A stretch of DNA of 64,000 nt from Desulfitibacter alkalitolerans DSM 16504 (GCF_000620305.1 NZ_KK211102.1:208504-272503), one strand, 5' to 3'. Counted from the first letter of the stretch, positions 26,724 to 36,162 are shown. Notes: generated by a model from the sequence alone, not told the origin. Program-made: numbers and translations.

Positions 26724-28442
26724 TCATGTATCTGCCAGGTTGTACTTTTTCATTTTCTTAACTACACTTGACTGGGAAATCCCCAGGGCCTCTGCTGTTT
26801 TTCTTGTGCTCCTGGTTTCTTTGTATGCATCATGTATTATTTGTTTCTCTTTTTCTTCTAAAATAGTTTTCAAGGATGCTTTTTTAACTAAATTATATTT
26901 ATAATCATTTAGTTCATCCACTGCATTATGCTTGAAGCTTTCAACGCCAATACAATCATCAATTGATGTCACTACTAGTCTTTCAATAGTGTTTTCTAAT
27001 TCTCTAATGTTGCCTGGCCAGTCATAATTTAAAAATTGATTGATTAAATCGGGATGAAGCCATTTTTGAAAACCATATTTAGAGTTAATCTTATTTAGGA
27101 ATTCATTGGCTAAGGGAATTATGTCCTCTTTCCTGTTTCGAAGAGGAGGAATTTCTATAGGGACTACATTTAACCGATAAAAAAGATCCTCCCTGAATCT
27201 TTTTTGTTTAACCATTTCCATAAGATCTCTGTTAGTAGCTGCAATAATTCTTACATCTAACATTATAGTGCTCTTGCCGCCAATTCTTGTAATTTCCTTT
27301 TCCTGGATAGCCCGCAGAATTTTCACTTGTAAGCTTAAACTCAACTCGCCAATTTCATCTAGAAATAGTGTGCCTTTTTGGGCCAGTTCAAACAAACCAG
27401 GTTTTCCTTCCTTAAGGGCACCTGTAAAAGCCCCGTATTCATAACCGAACAGTTCAGTCTCCAATAAGTTTTCCGGTATTGCACCACAGTTTATTTTTAT
27501 GAAAGGATTGTTTGCCCTTTTGCTAGCCCTGTGAATTAATTGAGCAAGCAGCTCCTTTCCTACACCAGTCTCCCCAAGTATTAATACAGATGAATCTACT
27601 TGTGCCACATGAAAAGCCAGTTCAAGCTTATGGTTCATTTCAGGATTTTTAGTAATAATCTGTTTGAAGTTCTGCCTTGATCTTAATAGCTCCAACTCAT
27701 GAAAATATCTATTCTGGGTTTGTTCGCTTTCTGCCAATTTAGCCTTAAGCTTATTTAGTTCTGTTATATCCCTTGCCACATTTACAACACAAGTTATCTG
27801 GTTGTTGTCATCAAACACTGGCACGCCAGTTAGAAGGAGTTCCCTTCCACAACGCACATCAATAATTGTTACCTTTGATCTTCTTTCCATCACTAGAGGG
27901 CTAATAGCTTTTTGAATGTAACCCTCCTGAATTAATCTATTTACATGCTTGCCTAGATAATCTTCATTAGTAATACCAGTTAGGCGCTTATATGCTTCAT
28001 TTACCCTGATAACATAGCCATCTTTATCTACAAGAACTAAGCCATCATCCATGGATTCAATAATTGTATCTAATTCCCTGTTTATTTCTTTTACATATGA
28101 CAACTGTTTAGATAGTTTTTCTAAATCACCAATGTCTCTAAAAATTGAAATGGCCCCTACTATATTGTTGCCCTCTAAAATAGGGCTCCTATCAGATACT
28201 ATGGTTCTCCCATTGATTTCTAATCTTTGATTTGTCTCAGCTTTACCACTTTTTAAAACTTCTAACAAACTTGAGTTAGGTATAAGACTTATTATGCATT
28301 TGCCAATTGCCTTATCTCTGCTGTAACCTGTTATCTTTTCTGCTGCTTTATTAAAAACGACAATTTCGCCTTTTTTATCAACAACAATAACTCCAGTCAC
28401 AATAGCATCCCAGAACTGGTCATTTAATTTCATATGAAGCAA
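26724..28442 (-). CDS. Sigma-54-dependent activator with two PAS domains
   Basis: 572 residues. Two PAS domains (about residues 8-115 and 125-235) sense a signal in the cytoplasm. The AAA+ domain has Walker A GETGVGKE, the sigma-54-contacting GAFTGA loop (YGAFTGALKEGKPG) and Walker B LFLDEIGEL. The C-terminus is a Fis-type helix-turn-helix (STRKTAEALGISQSSVVKKM). The start is TTG 28442, seven bases after GGAGGTG. It reads leftwards toward the UroD/TRAP operon, whose sigma-54 promoter and paired dyads lie in the 325 bases between them; it is almost certainly the activator of that operon. Confidence 0.93.
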   Translation of the reverse strand: MLHMKLNDQFWDAIVTGVIVVDKKGEIVVFNKAAEKITGYSRDKAIGKCIISLIPNSSLLEVLKSGKAETNQRLEINGRTIVSDRSPILEGNNIVGAISIFRDIGDLEKLSKQLSYVKEINRELDTIIESMDDGLVLVDKDGYVIRVNEAYKRLTGITNEDYLGKHVNRLIQEGYIQKAISPLVMERRSKVTIIDVRCGRELLLTGVPVFDDNNQITCVVNVARDITELNKLKAKLAESEQTQNRYFHELELLRSRQNFKQIITKNPEMNHKLELAFHVAQVDSSVLILGETGVGKELLAQLIHRASKRANNPFIKINCGAIPENLLETELFGYEYGAFTGALKEGKPGLFELAQKGTLFLDEIGELSLSLQVKILRAIQEKEITRIGGKSTIMLDVRIIAATNRDLMEMVKQKRFREDLFYRLNVVPIEIPPLRNRKEDIIPLANEFLNKINSKYGFQKWLHPDLINQFLNYDWPGNIRELENTIERLVVTSIDDCIGVESFKHNAVDELNDYKYNLVKKASLKTILEEKEKQIIHDAYKETRSTRKTAEALGISQSSVVKKMKKYNLADT

Positions 28443-28560
28443 TAGCGTTCACCTCCCATATACCAATCTAATAGGTCATTAATATTTTGTCGTTTATCCA
28501 ATTTTCTGCATTCTTTTTATAATTCCTTTTTTGTCACCAACTACCAAGATATGAGAAAAG

Positions 28561-28580
28561 CAGACCTCATGGCCTGCAAA
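28561..28580 (-). terminator. Terminator after the SEC-C protein gene
   Basis: On the minus strand GCAGGCC-ATGA-GGTCTGC is followed by TTTTC, nine bases after the stop codon. Confidence 0.6.
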
Positions 28581-28588
28581 AAGTTCCC

Positions 28589-29890
28589 TTATTTACCGCA
28601 GCACTTCTTGTATTTTTTGCCGCTGTTACATGGGCATGGTTCATTTCTTCCTATTTTAGTTTCTTTAACTATTGCATTAGCTTTATTTGATGGTTTGGGT
28701 TTGGGTTTGGGTTTGGGGTCAATTTTGGTCGAATCTAACCTCTGACTAAAATTCTGATTAAATTTCTTTTGGTTTTCTTTAAAACAATACCACCAACCCA
28801 TTTCACCGTTAATATCTCCAATTAGTTGTGCATGTCTATCTGACTTTTTATCTTCAAGGTAAGCCTCTTTACCAATACCTCGTCCCATTAATATATCGTC
28901 CAGGTCAATTATTGTTTCATCAACCAGATGATTTTTATAAGCCCACTTTATTTCCTCTATGGCTTCTTCTGGATATAAATCAGTTAAGCCGTTTATTATA
29001 CCATCCATGACTTCAAGATCATTTTCTTTAGCCTTTTTTATCAATAGATTTTTCAAATAAGTTATTACTTCTTCTCGCTTCAATATCCCCTGCAAAGCTA
29101 ACACTACTAATGCATTTATTCCTTGCCATCTCACATATTCATCAACTTCTTTATTCTCTATCAAATCATAGATCAATCTTGTATTACCATTATAAACTGA
29201 AGCAATAATTCTTCCTAAGTCTTCTGTGATTGTATCTCCATATAATTCATGTGTAATTTTTCCGGGCAGTTTGGCAATATCAATAATTATTTCAAAAAAG
29301 TCTTTAATCTTGAATTGGGCCAGCAAAAAAGTTGCATATACATGGATGAAATAATCATCCTCTAAATATTTTTGGTAGTTGTCTCGAACATCTTTCATAA
29401 TATTCAATAGTTGGGGAATAGCTTTGTCTTTCTTATTAATTATTTCTGCTAATTCTTCTTTGTGGAATTTTTCTTCAAAATATGTTATCTTACCCAACAG
29501 CTCCATAATATCTATAGTGTCATCGTTTAAATCATCATTATCACGTAAAGATTTTTCTTCTTTAATTTTCTTTAAAGCATGTCTCATTTCATCTATTACC
29601 TCTATGTCAATAGAGTTATCTTTTAAAAACTCCTCTGCCCTTTTAATTGCCTCTTGCATAAACCAACTGGCTTTACGTGTTTCATTTTTTGCTAAATATG
29701 TATAAGCTAATCCTTCAAACCCAGCATGATGTTCAGGTTGAGACAAGCATAGTTTTTTGTATAGATTCTCTGCTTTTTCTAGCTCTCCCTTTCTTAAAAA
29801 TTCTTTAGCTTCATTCTCCCATTCCCAGTCATTTTCCTGATAGGGCTTAATTTTTGGAAATTGTTTTTTGATTTCTAATAAATAATCCAT
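28589..29890 (-). CDS. HEAT/TPR-like protein with C-terminal SEC-C motif
   Basis: 433 residues. The N-terminus has a TPR-like segment ([41 protein letters not shown]). The middle is an all-helical HEAT-like or DUF1186-like region. After a linker of alternating Lys-Pro (PKPKPKPKP) comes the zinc-binding SEC-C motif [24 protein letters not shown] tails occur on SecA and on many proteins of unknown role and bind zinc and nucleic acid or ribosomes. The Lys-Pro linker is encoded by a tandem GGGTTT-type repeat. There is no signal peptide. Function is unknown; it sits at the edge of the accessory zone. Confidence 0.8.
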   Translation of the reverse strand: MDYLLEIKKQFPKIKPYQENDWEWENEAKEFLRKGELEKAENLYKKLCLSQPEHHAGFEGLAYTYLAKNETRKASWFMQEAIKRAEEFLKDNSIDIEVIDEMRHALKKIKEEKSLRDNDDLNDDTIDIMELLGKITYFEEKFHKEELAEIINKKDKAIPQLLNIMKDVRDNYQKYLEDDYFIHVYATFLLAQFKIKDFFEIIIDIAKLPGKITHELYGDTITEDLGRIIASVYNGNTRLIYDLIENKEVDEYVRWQGINALVVLALQGILKREEVITYLKNLLIKKAKENDLEVMDGIINGLTDLYPEEAIEEIKWAYKNHLVDETIIDLDDILMGRGIGKEAYLEDKKSDRHAQLIGDINGEMGWWYCFKENQKKFNQNFSQRLDSTKIDPKPKPKPKPSNKANAIVKETKIGRNEPCPCNSGKKYKKCCGK

Positions 29891-29955
29891 ATTATATTAC
29901 CTTCCTTTTATTGAGTATTAAAGTGTAATGGAATTTCAAGCTTGACCTCAAGTAC

Positions 29956-30253
29956 TTAAAATTCTAGTTCTGTTCCCACCTGAAGCAGATCAATGTATCG
30001 TTTATAAAAGAACTTTCTATTTCTATGAATCCTTGAATCATAATTAAGCAAACCGAGATCACAGAACTCGGATATTAGAGAATTTGCAGTTGGATATGTA
30101 GCACCTAAAATTTTGGCTACCTTAGCTGTTGTTACTATAGGCTCCTCGAAAAGTCTTTCTAGTAGTTTTAGTCCATTCGAAGGATTTCTAGTATTTCCAA
30201 TAAGCCTAGCATGTTCTTCTTTTAAACTAAGAATTTTTTTTGCAGTCTCTGTT
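29956..30253 (-). pseudogene. Fic-family protein fragment (C-terminal 98 residues)
   Basis: The minus strand reads from TETAKKILSLKEEHARLIG through LLERLFEEPIVTTAKVAKIL to KFFYKRYIDLLQVGTELEF and a stop. This is the C-terminal winged-helix part of Fic/DOC AMP-transferases. The catalytic HPFxxGNGR domain is missing: the reading frame stops matching exactly where the 148-bp repeat begins at 30254. It is a truncated remnant with no start codon or ribosome site. Confidence 0.75.
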
Positions 30254-30401
30254 AAACATGATGTGCTCGGTGATTTCTAAAAAGGTGCCTGTGACACAAC
30301 GGTCATACTGTTTGTTTTTATATGAATTTAATATCCTTCACCATTAGCCCAGCTATCAATCCAAAGTGTGAAGGAGATTTAGGTCTTGCAAAGCACTCTC
30401 T
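30254..30401. repeat. 148-bp direct repeat, copy 1 (DUF3800 3'-end fragment)
   Basis: Matches 33,272-33,419 with about three mismatches. It contains the last 28 codons of the DUF3800 gene and 64 bases of its downstream flank, and it abuts the truncated Fic fragment. A rearrangement must have placed it here. Bases 30,402-30,623 after it are non-coding, apart from the terminator at 30,431. Confidence 0.9.
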
Positions 30402-30430
30402 GCGGGGGGTAGCCCAATATAATCTATGAC

Positions 30431-30468
30431 CCTTAGTTCCTTGCAGTGCAGGGGACTAGGTTTTTTTT
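30431..30468 (+). terminator. Strong hairpin with eight T, orphan terminator
   Basis: CCTTAGTTCCTTGC pairs with GCAGGGGACTAGG and is followed by T8 on the plus strand. No intact plus-strand gene lies upstream, so it is probably a leftover from a lost gene. Confidence 0.65.
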
Positions 30469-30623
30469 GTTTTTTCTTCATTGAGCCTGTTAGGCATCAT
30501 ATATGACACAAAATTTTAAAACTGCTGTGTATTTGCTGTGTGCTCATAGGCATATTTAGGGGCAAGTTATTTTCATAGAATTTGGTGTAATCTATGGAAC
30601 CCTTTTTATCAAAGACCATATGT

Positions 30624-32130
30624 TCACTTGATTTCGATTTTCCCCAAGAGCATTCTAGAAAATTTTTTTGAATTTAATTCGTACCTAACACCCCGCCCTT
30701 TAGTACCGATCTTTGTAAGCAAGGGTTTATGAGACTCACATAGCTTTGATAGTAATTGACTGACGGTTAAAGTATCCTCAATTCCTAATAATAGTCTTAT
30801 TTGACTATTTGAAATGGATTTATATTTTTTTGCCGCTACTAATATTAGTTTCTCTTGTTCGGTTAAATCTAACTCAGCAAATTTGAAAAGCCACTCTTTA
30901 TCATCTTCATTAATGAAATGCTGCTGAGACAAAGTAATAGAAAACTGATACCTTCCATGATCATTCTCAATTTTAGGAAGTTCAAATTTCATTTCTTGCC
31001 AACTATGAATAATCTTCAATAAACCAGTTCCAGCTATTTCAGCCCAACCAACTAATCGAAAAGCCTTGGCTATAATAGGGTTTCTGGGTGCAGTTAAGTC
31101 TCCGATATATAAGTCTTCTGCCTCCTTAAGCTGAGCAGATCCAGGATTTATGAAACTGATAGAATTACTAAAATGACGCACCTGGGCAATCTTTCGTTCA
31201 AAAAAATCTTGATGTATTAGCATGTTTACTAAGGCTTCTCTAATAGCCATCATTACAGGTGTATTGTCTTTTCTCTGTCCTTCAGATATATAAAAAGGGC
31301 TATTTAAATGACGTTTAATCCGATCCATAATAATTAAATTATGTATCGATCAAGTTTTCTTGACAAATGACACGATCGTCCCAGCGATCCTCAGTTCCCC
31401 ACTCATTAGAACTTACATAATAATACTGATTTTCATACTGCTGCAACACAGATTGGATAGAATCTATTTTTCCAAATAATAGTAAGCCCGCCAATGTAAG
31501 CCCGGATGTATTACCTGGTCTTCTTATGCTTATAGCACCAATCCTTTGCAAAAATTCATTTTGTTGTAAACTTAATAATGGCGAAGAAGGATCATAGGCA
31601 GATAGATAACTACGGTATTTCTTTATAGTATCTACTTCTAAATCATCCTCTGTATAACCCTCTAAAATCATTGAGTCACTAGACTGCTCGGAAGCCTCTC
31701 TTAGCATTCGTTGAATTTCTTCCTGAGAGCAACGCTGATCCCCGCTCCCCAACCGAATAAAAGAGTTATGTATGTTGTTACCGTAATAAATAGGTTTTGC
31801 CTGCCTAGGCATCTCATTTATATGAAAGATCAAAACAATTTTTCCATCTATTTCATGACGTTCTGCAGCTGCTGATAAGGCAATATTGAATTTTTCCCCA
31901 CGTAATGTAGTTAGGAAATCACTCTGTAGCTTTTCGGGATTTTCCACTCCATGGACATTAAAGCCTCCATCTGTCTCCTCTATCCCGAAACCTATTGTAC
32001 CGCCTTTTGTGTTGGCAAAAGCGCTCACAGTTTGCCAAACATCGGCAGGCAAATTATTAGCTGCTCTCTTAAATTCTACATCTACCCATTCACCATTATC
32101 TATAATGTCTAATAGTTCGTCTCTAGTCAT
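30624..32130 (-). pseudogene. AlbA_2/Schlafen-type ATP-binding regulator, frameshifted
   Basis: Two adjacent frames together make one protein. The first (32130-31339, 263 residues) has the AlbA_2 domain (EWVDVEFKRAANNLPADVW, FANTKGGTIGFGIEE). The second (31328-30624, 234 residues) continues with the typical PVMMAIREALVNMLIHQDFFE and the C-terminal winged helix. The frame is lost by one base near 31,340, where ENLID ends in a stop and the other frame resumes before MDRIKRHLNSPF. Family members are DNA-binding regulators or defence-associated proteins. Either this is a young pseudogene or it is read by frameshifting. Confidence 0.75.
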
Positions 32131-32291
32131 ATTACCACCCCCTTCTAACTTGGTTTGATTTTTTCGGATAAGAACCTAGTTTGCATTTCCCAATAAATAA
32201 TAAACCAAAGACTCCATTTCTATCATCATCCTATTCTACTATAAATCACTCTTCATGACCGGTCTTTCAGACAAAGCTCCAGGTATTCACC

Positions 32292-32990
32292 GAGTAGAAC
32301 CCAGGCGCAGTAACTCGTAAGCCCTGTTTCCTGGATCCTCTCTAAAATTCCGGACATCGGGTTTTCCCACAATCCGGCTTCAAACTGAACGCCCGTCGGT
32401 CAACAAGGTCTTCCCGCAAGTGCACTACACTTAAACGCAGTTCCCGTATATCTGCAGTTCTCTTTTGGTTTACCTGTGCCTTCGCCTCTGTGCTAGTTAA
32501 CTCCCTCTTTCAAGGTTTCGCTGTTGTAGAGGCCGTTCAGTCCAGAGGGCCTTGACTCTGGTGTCGTTATGTTGTCGCTCACCGTCATTGCTTAATACGC
32601 CCTCATCTGCCAATCTCGAATCCTCCGAACAATTTCCCGGTTCTCGGTTATATGCCCGGTCTTTGCCATACGGAACTGTCTTGGCTGGTTCCGAGACCTT
32701 CCCTACTTTGCCCACTTATCCTTTTTCTGGTGCCGCAACCCGTACACCGGAGGGCAGACTCTGTGCACCTTCCCATTACTTCCAGAATCTTACCAGTCTT
32801 CGTCTACGTCAGTGAGACTCGACGCCCTCAACTCCCTGCCACTGACTTCATGCAGGGGACGTTTTCGATGCAGCAGTTTTCGCTTTATGCTACGGCCCCA
32901 GAAATTGCTAGCTCTCTGTGTCAGTCCTACCCTTAATTGAGCAGTCAGAGCGTTTACTTCCAAGCTGGGCATGAGAAAATCCGGGGGAAA
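32292..32990 (-). ncRNA. ORF-less group II intron-like RNA
   Basis: About 700 bases, GC-rich against AT-rich flanks, with no coding frame. On the minus strand near 32,385-32,345 lies a domain V-like hairpin: GAAGCCGGAT...GTCCGGAATTT with an inner GGG-AAAA-CCC stem and an AGC triad. It is followed by a domain VI-like stem (CCAGG...GCCTGG) and then a CTAC-type 3' end near 32,292. The upstream 600 bases show the short paired blocks typical of domains I-IV. No reverse transcriptase is encoded, so mobility would need help in trans. The 5' boundary is uncertain (between about 32,720 and 32,990). Confidence 0.6.
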
Positions 32991-33271
32991 AAATAAACCA
33001 GACTATCAAAATGGTATATCAATAAAAGAGGTATGAACTTTTGAAAAATGATGATAAACTTGCTATAAATCAATAAAAAGTTGTAAAAAATGCAAAATAA
33101 CTATGGAAAAGAGAAGGAATATGCCCTATTAACATAGAATAACGTTGTTGTCATATAGTATAAAATACTATAAAATTAAGCACACTAAGAGATATCCAGT
33201 ATGGCCAGCCTGCGGGAGTGGGCAGAGGTGCAGTGGTAATTCCTTTTTAGAGCGTAGCGACATATGTAAAC

Positions 33272-33419
33272 AAACATGATGTGCTTGGTGGTTTCTAAAA
33301 AGGTGCCTGTGACACAACGGTCATACTGTTTGTTTTTATATGAATTTAATATCCTTCACCATTAGCCCAGCTATCAATCCAAAGTGTGAAGGAGATTTAG
33401 GTCTTACAAAGCACTCTCT
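33272..33419. repeat. 148-bp direct repeat, copy 2 (at the DUF3800 3' end)
   Basis: The partner of 30,254-30,401 in the same orientation, 3,018 bases apart. Because this copy is continuous with the intact DUF3800 gene, it is the source copy. The region 32,991-33,271 before it is AT-rich and holds no gene I can support. Confidence 0.9.
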
Positions 33420-33941
33420 AGAAATACACCCGGCAATAGCATCCGCTATTTGAATGCCCTTTTCTTTTTCCGATTCCGTAAATCCTATTTCCAACTTGCT
33501 CATACCTAACATCTGTTTAACCTTTCTAATATGTTTATTCATATTAATTGAACTTTTTTCAACTCTATCAACTGCAATAATTATATCATCTTCCGTGATT
33601 TGGCAATGTTTTAGCAGTTCTACAATAGCTGTAGCATACTTTCTTTTATGGTCTCCTCCATAACCTTTTAAAACAATTCCCCAACATTTTATAATTTCTT
33701 TATTCTTAGAAATTAAAGTAAGCACCTTTTTTCTTTCTACATCTGAAGCGGTATGGTCATGGTATTCGTTTTGATGAAAACCTTTACCTAATCGGTTTTT
33801 CATCCAGCTGCGCCAGTTCTTTATTATATTTTGAGGAATCATTGGATTTTCTACGCAAATGGCCACAAATACATAATCCCCATTACAACCCGATTCATCT
33901 ATATAAAATATCTTGGCATTTATTATCCTCCTGAAGAACAA
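33336..33941 (-). CDS. DUF3800 protein
   Basis: 201 residues. The DUF3800 signature is present at both ends: FYIDESGCNGDYVFVAI near the N-terminus and GIQIADAIAGCISREC near the C-terminus, giving the Asp/Glu set of an RNase H-like fold. Such genes are common in prophages and defence islands; their activity is not established. It stands alone between the intron-like RNA and the collapsed element, and its 3' end is duplicated at 30.3 kb. Confidence 0.82.
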   Translation of the reverse strand: MFFRRIINAKIFYIDESGCNGDYVFVAICVENPMIPQNIIKNWRSWMKNRLGKGFHQNEYHDHTASDVERKKVLTLISKNKEIIKCWGIVLKGYGGDHKRKYATAIVELLKHCQITEDDIIIAVDRVEKSSINMNKHIRKVKQMLGMSKLEIGFTESEKEKGIQIADAIAGCISRECFVRPKSPSHFGLIAGLMVKDIKFI

Positions 33942-34017
33942 CGAATATTATTTCGTAATTTTTTTATCTAATTCTTCTTATAGGAGCATAAATCCTTTAA
34001 AAATCAGCTTCTAAAAC

Positions 34018-34324
34018 TGCCGATTGTGACCACAACCAAACCTAAGCAAACAAAGAGAATTCACAAAAAGATTTCAGGGCTTGTTAAAGAAAGTTGAACT
34101 CCCAAAGGTCAGGCTAAATTAGACATTCCCACGCAAGCCTGCTGCTTAAGAGAGGCATAAACCCTAAGGTGATTCAAGAAAGACTAGGCCACTCAACTAT
34201 TGGCATAACCCTAAATTTGTACAGTCATCTAACACCTGGAATGCAGGAGGAGGCTTCTAACATGATAAATGACTTATTTGCCGATAAAAGAACCCCTCCT
34301 AAAACAGGAGAGGTTAGCGAATAA
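34018..34324 (+). pseudogene. Relict of an older related element: membrane-gene scrap fused to integrase C-terminus
   Basis: Bases 34,018-34,054 match 36,451-36,487 of the intact element with one mismatch. Directly after, 34,055-34,324 matches the last part of its integrase (frame EFTKRFQGLLKKVELPKVRL, then, after small deletions and frame shifts, INPKVIQERLGHSTIGITL, NLYSHLTPGMQ and a new end). The junction removes about 13 kb, the distance between these parts in the intact element. It is the deletion scar of a second, earlier element of the same family, sitting next to the att repeat as an integrase would. Confidence 0.85.
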
Positions 34325-34349
34325 CTGCTGTGAAAACTGCTGTATTTTT

Positions 34350-34416
34350 TGGCGGGAGCGTGTGGGAATCGAACCCACCGACCGCAGGATCGCTACGGCC
34401 CACTGGATTTGAAGTC
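34350..34416. repeat. Left attachment site (67-bp tRNA-Sec 3' copy)
   Basis: Identical to 50,357-50,423. It contains the CCA end, acceptor, T and long variable arms, and the anticodon region of tRNA-Sec, but lacks the 5' third, so it cannot be a functional tRNA. Sequence to its right is element DNA; sequence to its left is the older relict. Confidence 0.93.
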
Positions 34417-34612
34417 TACCAATGTAGTATTTTAAAGCATTTCCTAGTATCTCCTAGGTATATAAATAGGATAAATCTATCTGAGCTTGTCCGCAATTTA
34501 ATGTTTTGAAGTAGTCTTGAATATTTTCTAGTATTTTTGAATTTATTTGAAAAATTGTTGTAAAAATGTTGTACATTCTGCCCTGCCGACGAATTGCTCT
34601 CAATGCACTTCC
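34417..34612. other. Attachment-site arm and spacer inside the element's left end
   Basis: About 200 AT-rich bases between the left att copy and the frameshifted HTH gene. It includes several ttgtaaaaatgttgta-like words that could be integrase arm sites, but I cannot define a repeat with confidence and see no gene. Confidence 0.3.
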
Positions 34613-34806
34613 TTAGCGGCATTCAATCAAATCATCTAAGTCACATTTTAGCGCTCGACACAGTTTGCAATAATATCTACAGTCGGAGATGACTCTCCGT
34701 TCTCAATTGCTGAAATGTACGACTTGCTCACCCTAGATCTTTTTGCCAATTCCCGCATACTTATACCTTTTTCTTTGCGTAATTCGCGAAGCCTAATTTT
34801 TGCCAT
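34613..34806 (-). pseudogene. Xre-family HTH regulator, one-base frameshift near the end
   Basis: From MAKIRLRELRKEKGISMREL, then AKRSRVSKSYISAIENGESS and PTVDIIA, a clear Xre/Cro helix-turn-helix. After DIIA the frame runs into a stop, but the neighbouring frame continues KLCRALKCDLDDLIECR and stops at 34,613, exactly the usual ending of these proteins. One missing A in the run before CTG explains it. Either the gene is freshly broken or the base is a sequencing error. Confidence 0.75.
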
Positions 34807-34940
34807 TCTGCACCTCATGCTGTCAATTTTCCATATAGTACAACAATGTATGAGCTTTTTATATAAGGAATTGTCTTTATGTAGATATTCCCACCTTTTA
34901 TTAAGAATTACTAACAAAGTGGTATAAAAAAAGAATCCAC

Positions 34941-35834
34941 TTAGGCTTTCTTAAGAAGTTTTACCCAATCTTTGTCCTCAGGAAAACCTAGCAAGGATAT
35001 ATCTACTGCATTATACTCTTGCATGAGAGCCTCTAAGTTAATAATAAAAGAGGTCCATTTATCGCGATCATCAATGAGGAATTTTAGAATATATATATTG
35101 GCATATAATCCATTGTACTGTATGTCATTCTCTTTAGCTTCTGAGGGTAGCTTTGGGGTATCATTATAATACTTATTGTAAAGCCTGCAATAATGAGCAC
35201 AAGTATTTCTAAGAGTACCTAGAGACCTTAACCAGGTGGTTATATAAACTGAAGGAAAGGTGTAATGGACCTTTGATATAGCATCCTTGTCATGTTTTTT
35301 TAAATTGCTGAAAAATCTAGATAGCATGCCAAAAGAGAATAATTCAGTCGCAACCCAGACGGGGAATTTCCCTTCATAGAGATTTGTGTGATGCCTAACA
35401 AAAAGCTCTTTATTATGGTTTCTTGTCACCTGTTTTTCAAATTCTTCTAAAAACTGAAGATGGTGTTTTTCATTCTCAAAGAAAGAGCTCTCCAAGTAAC
35501 TAAAAGGTCCATACTTATGAGCTAAATAATATGCTATATGTGTTCTAAATGAAATTTCAACTGTCTCAATTAAGTCTAATAATAAGTATCTTAGCTTTTT
35601 ATCAAACTGATATATCTGGTAAATACCTTCAAAAGTTACACCTTCATGGAAAACATCATTGTGCCTTAAATGCAAGCTATAACCACTTAACCGGTAATAA
35701 TTAACATGAGATAGTATTCTCTTTGCAAAATCCTCATTTTTTATAATCAAATTCCTACTTTTAAGAAGCTCAATTTGCTGATCATATGTTAAGGGTGGCT
35801 TCTTTAATGAATGCTCTGAAGGGTTATCAGGCAT
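34941..35834 (-). CDS. abiF: AbiD/AbiF-type abortive-infection protein (Abi_2)
   Basis: 297 residues of the Abi_2 family. The opening KPPLTYDQQIELLKSRNLII, the KRILSHVNYYRLSGY block and FDKKLRYLLLDLIETVEI are characteristic. The HEPN RNase motif R-x4-H is present as R209-N-T-C-A-H214, so the protein is a likely toxin that cleaves RNA and aborts phage growth. GGAGAGGA lies upstream of the ATG. A structured RNA ending in a T-run is placed immediately upstream, the arrangement described for abiF RNAs. It is defence cargo at the left end of the element. Confidence 0.88.
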   Translation of the reverse strand: MPDNPSEHSLKKPPLTYDQQIELLKSRNLIIKNEDFAKRILSHVNYYRLSGYSLHLRHNDVFHEGVTFEGIYQIYQFDKKLRYLLLDLIETVEISFRTHIAYYLAHKYGPFSYLESSFFENEKHHLQFLEEFEKQVTRNHNKELFVRHHTNLYEGKFPVWVATELFSFGMLSRFFSNLKKHDKDAISKVHYTFPSVYITTWLRSLGTLRNTCAHYCRLYNKYYNDTPKLPSEAKENDIQYNGLYANIYILKFLIDDRDKWTSFIINLEALMQEYNAVDISLLGFPEDKDWVKLLKKA

Positions 35835-35852
35835 ATCTTATCCTCTCCAATA

Positions 35853-35921
35853 TAAAAAAACGTCTCACCCTGGTCCGCATTCGGCAGCTAAGCTGGCCAA
35901 GAGGCGTGGTGAGCTCTGTTA
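35853..35921 (-). ncRNA. abiF-like structured RNA upstream of abiF
   Basis: On the minus strand an outer stem CTCACC/GGTGAG (35,909-35,914 with 35,864-35,869) encloses GGCCAGCT/AGCTGCC-type pairing and ends in seven T, just before the abiF ribosome site. Position and shape agree with the abiF RNA motif known from Firmicutes, which may act as an antitoxin-like or regulatory RNA. It is GC-rich compared with its flanks. Identification is by layout, not by covariance search. Confidence 0.65.
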
Positions 35922-35927
35922 CTAATA

Positions 35928-35956
35928 TAGTATATCAACATATTCAGAAAATCAAA
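35928..35956 (-). promoter_or_regulatory. Promoter of the abiF RNA/abiF unit
   Basis: Minus-strand TTGATT (35,951-35,956) and TACTAT (35,928-35,933) with a 17-base spacer place the start of transcription a few bases before the RNA's outer stem, as expected for a small RNA promoter. Confidence 0.6.
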
Positions 35957-36162
35957 CATTTTATTTAAAAAATCAAACTTTATAATCAGGGAAATGTAAC
36001 CTATATATTACGCAAGGAAATAATTTTACCCCATCTTCCCCCACTCCTTTTTTATTGGTATATGATGGATTTTATAAAACATGTGTGCTTATTATGACTG
36101 TTTTAGTTTTTACTTGGGTCTCTCCAAAGTGATTAAATCACGAAGCAAAAAATTAAATTTCC

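Noticed and set aside
32497-32972. Open frames inside the GC-rich island at 32.5-33.0 kb
   Set aside because: They overlap on both strands, lack ribosome sites and motifs, and the island folds like an intron RNA.
34350-34416. A second tRNA-Sec gene at the left end of the element
   Set aside because: Only the 3' 67 bases are present; the 5' acceptor strand and D arm are missing. It is an att site.
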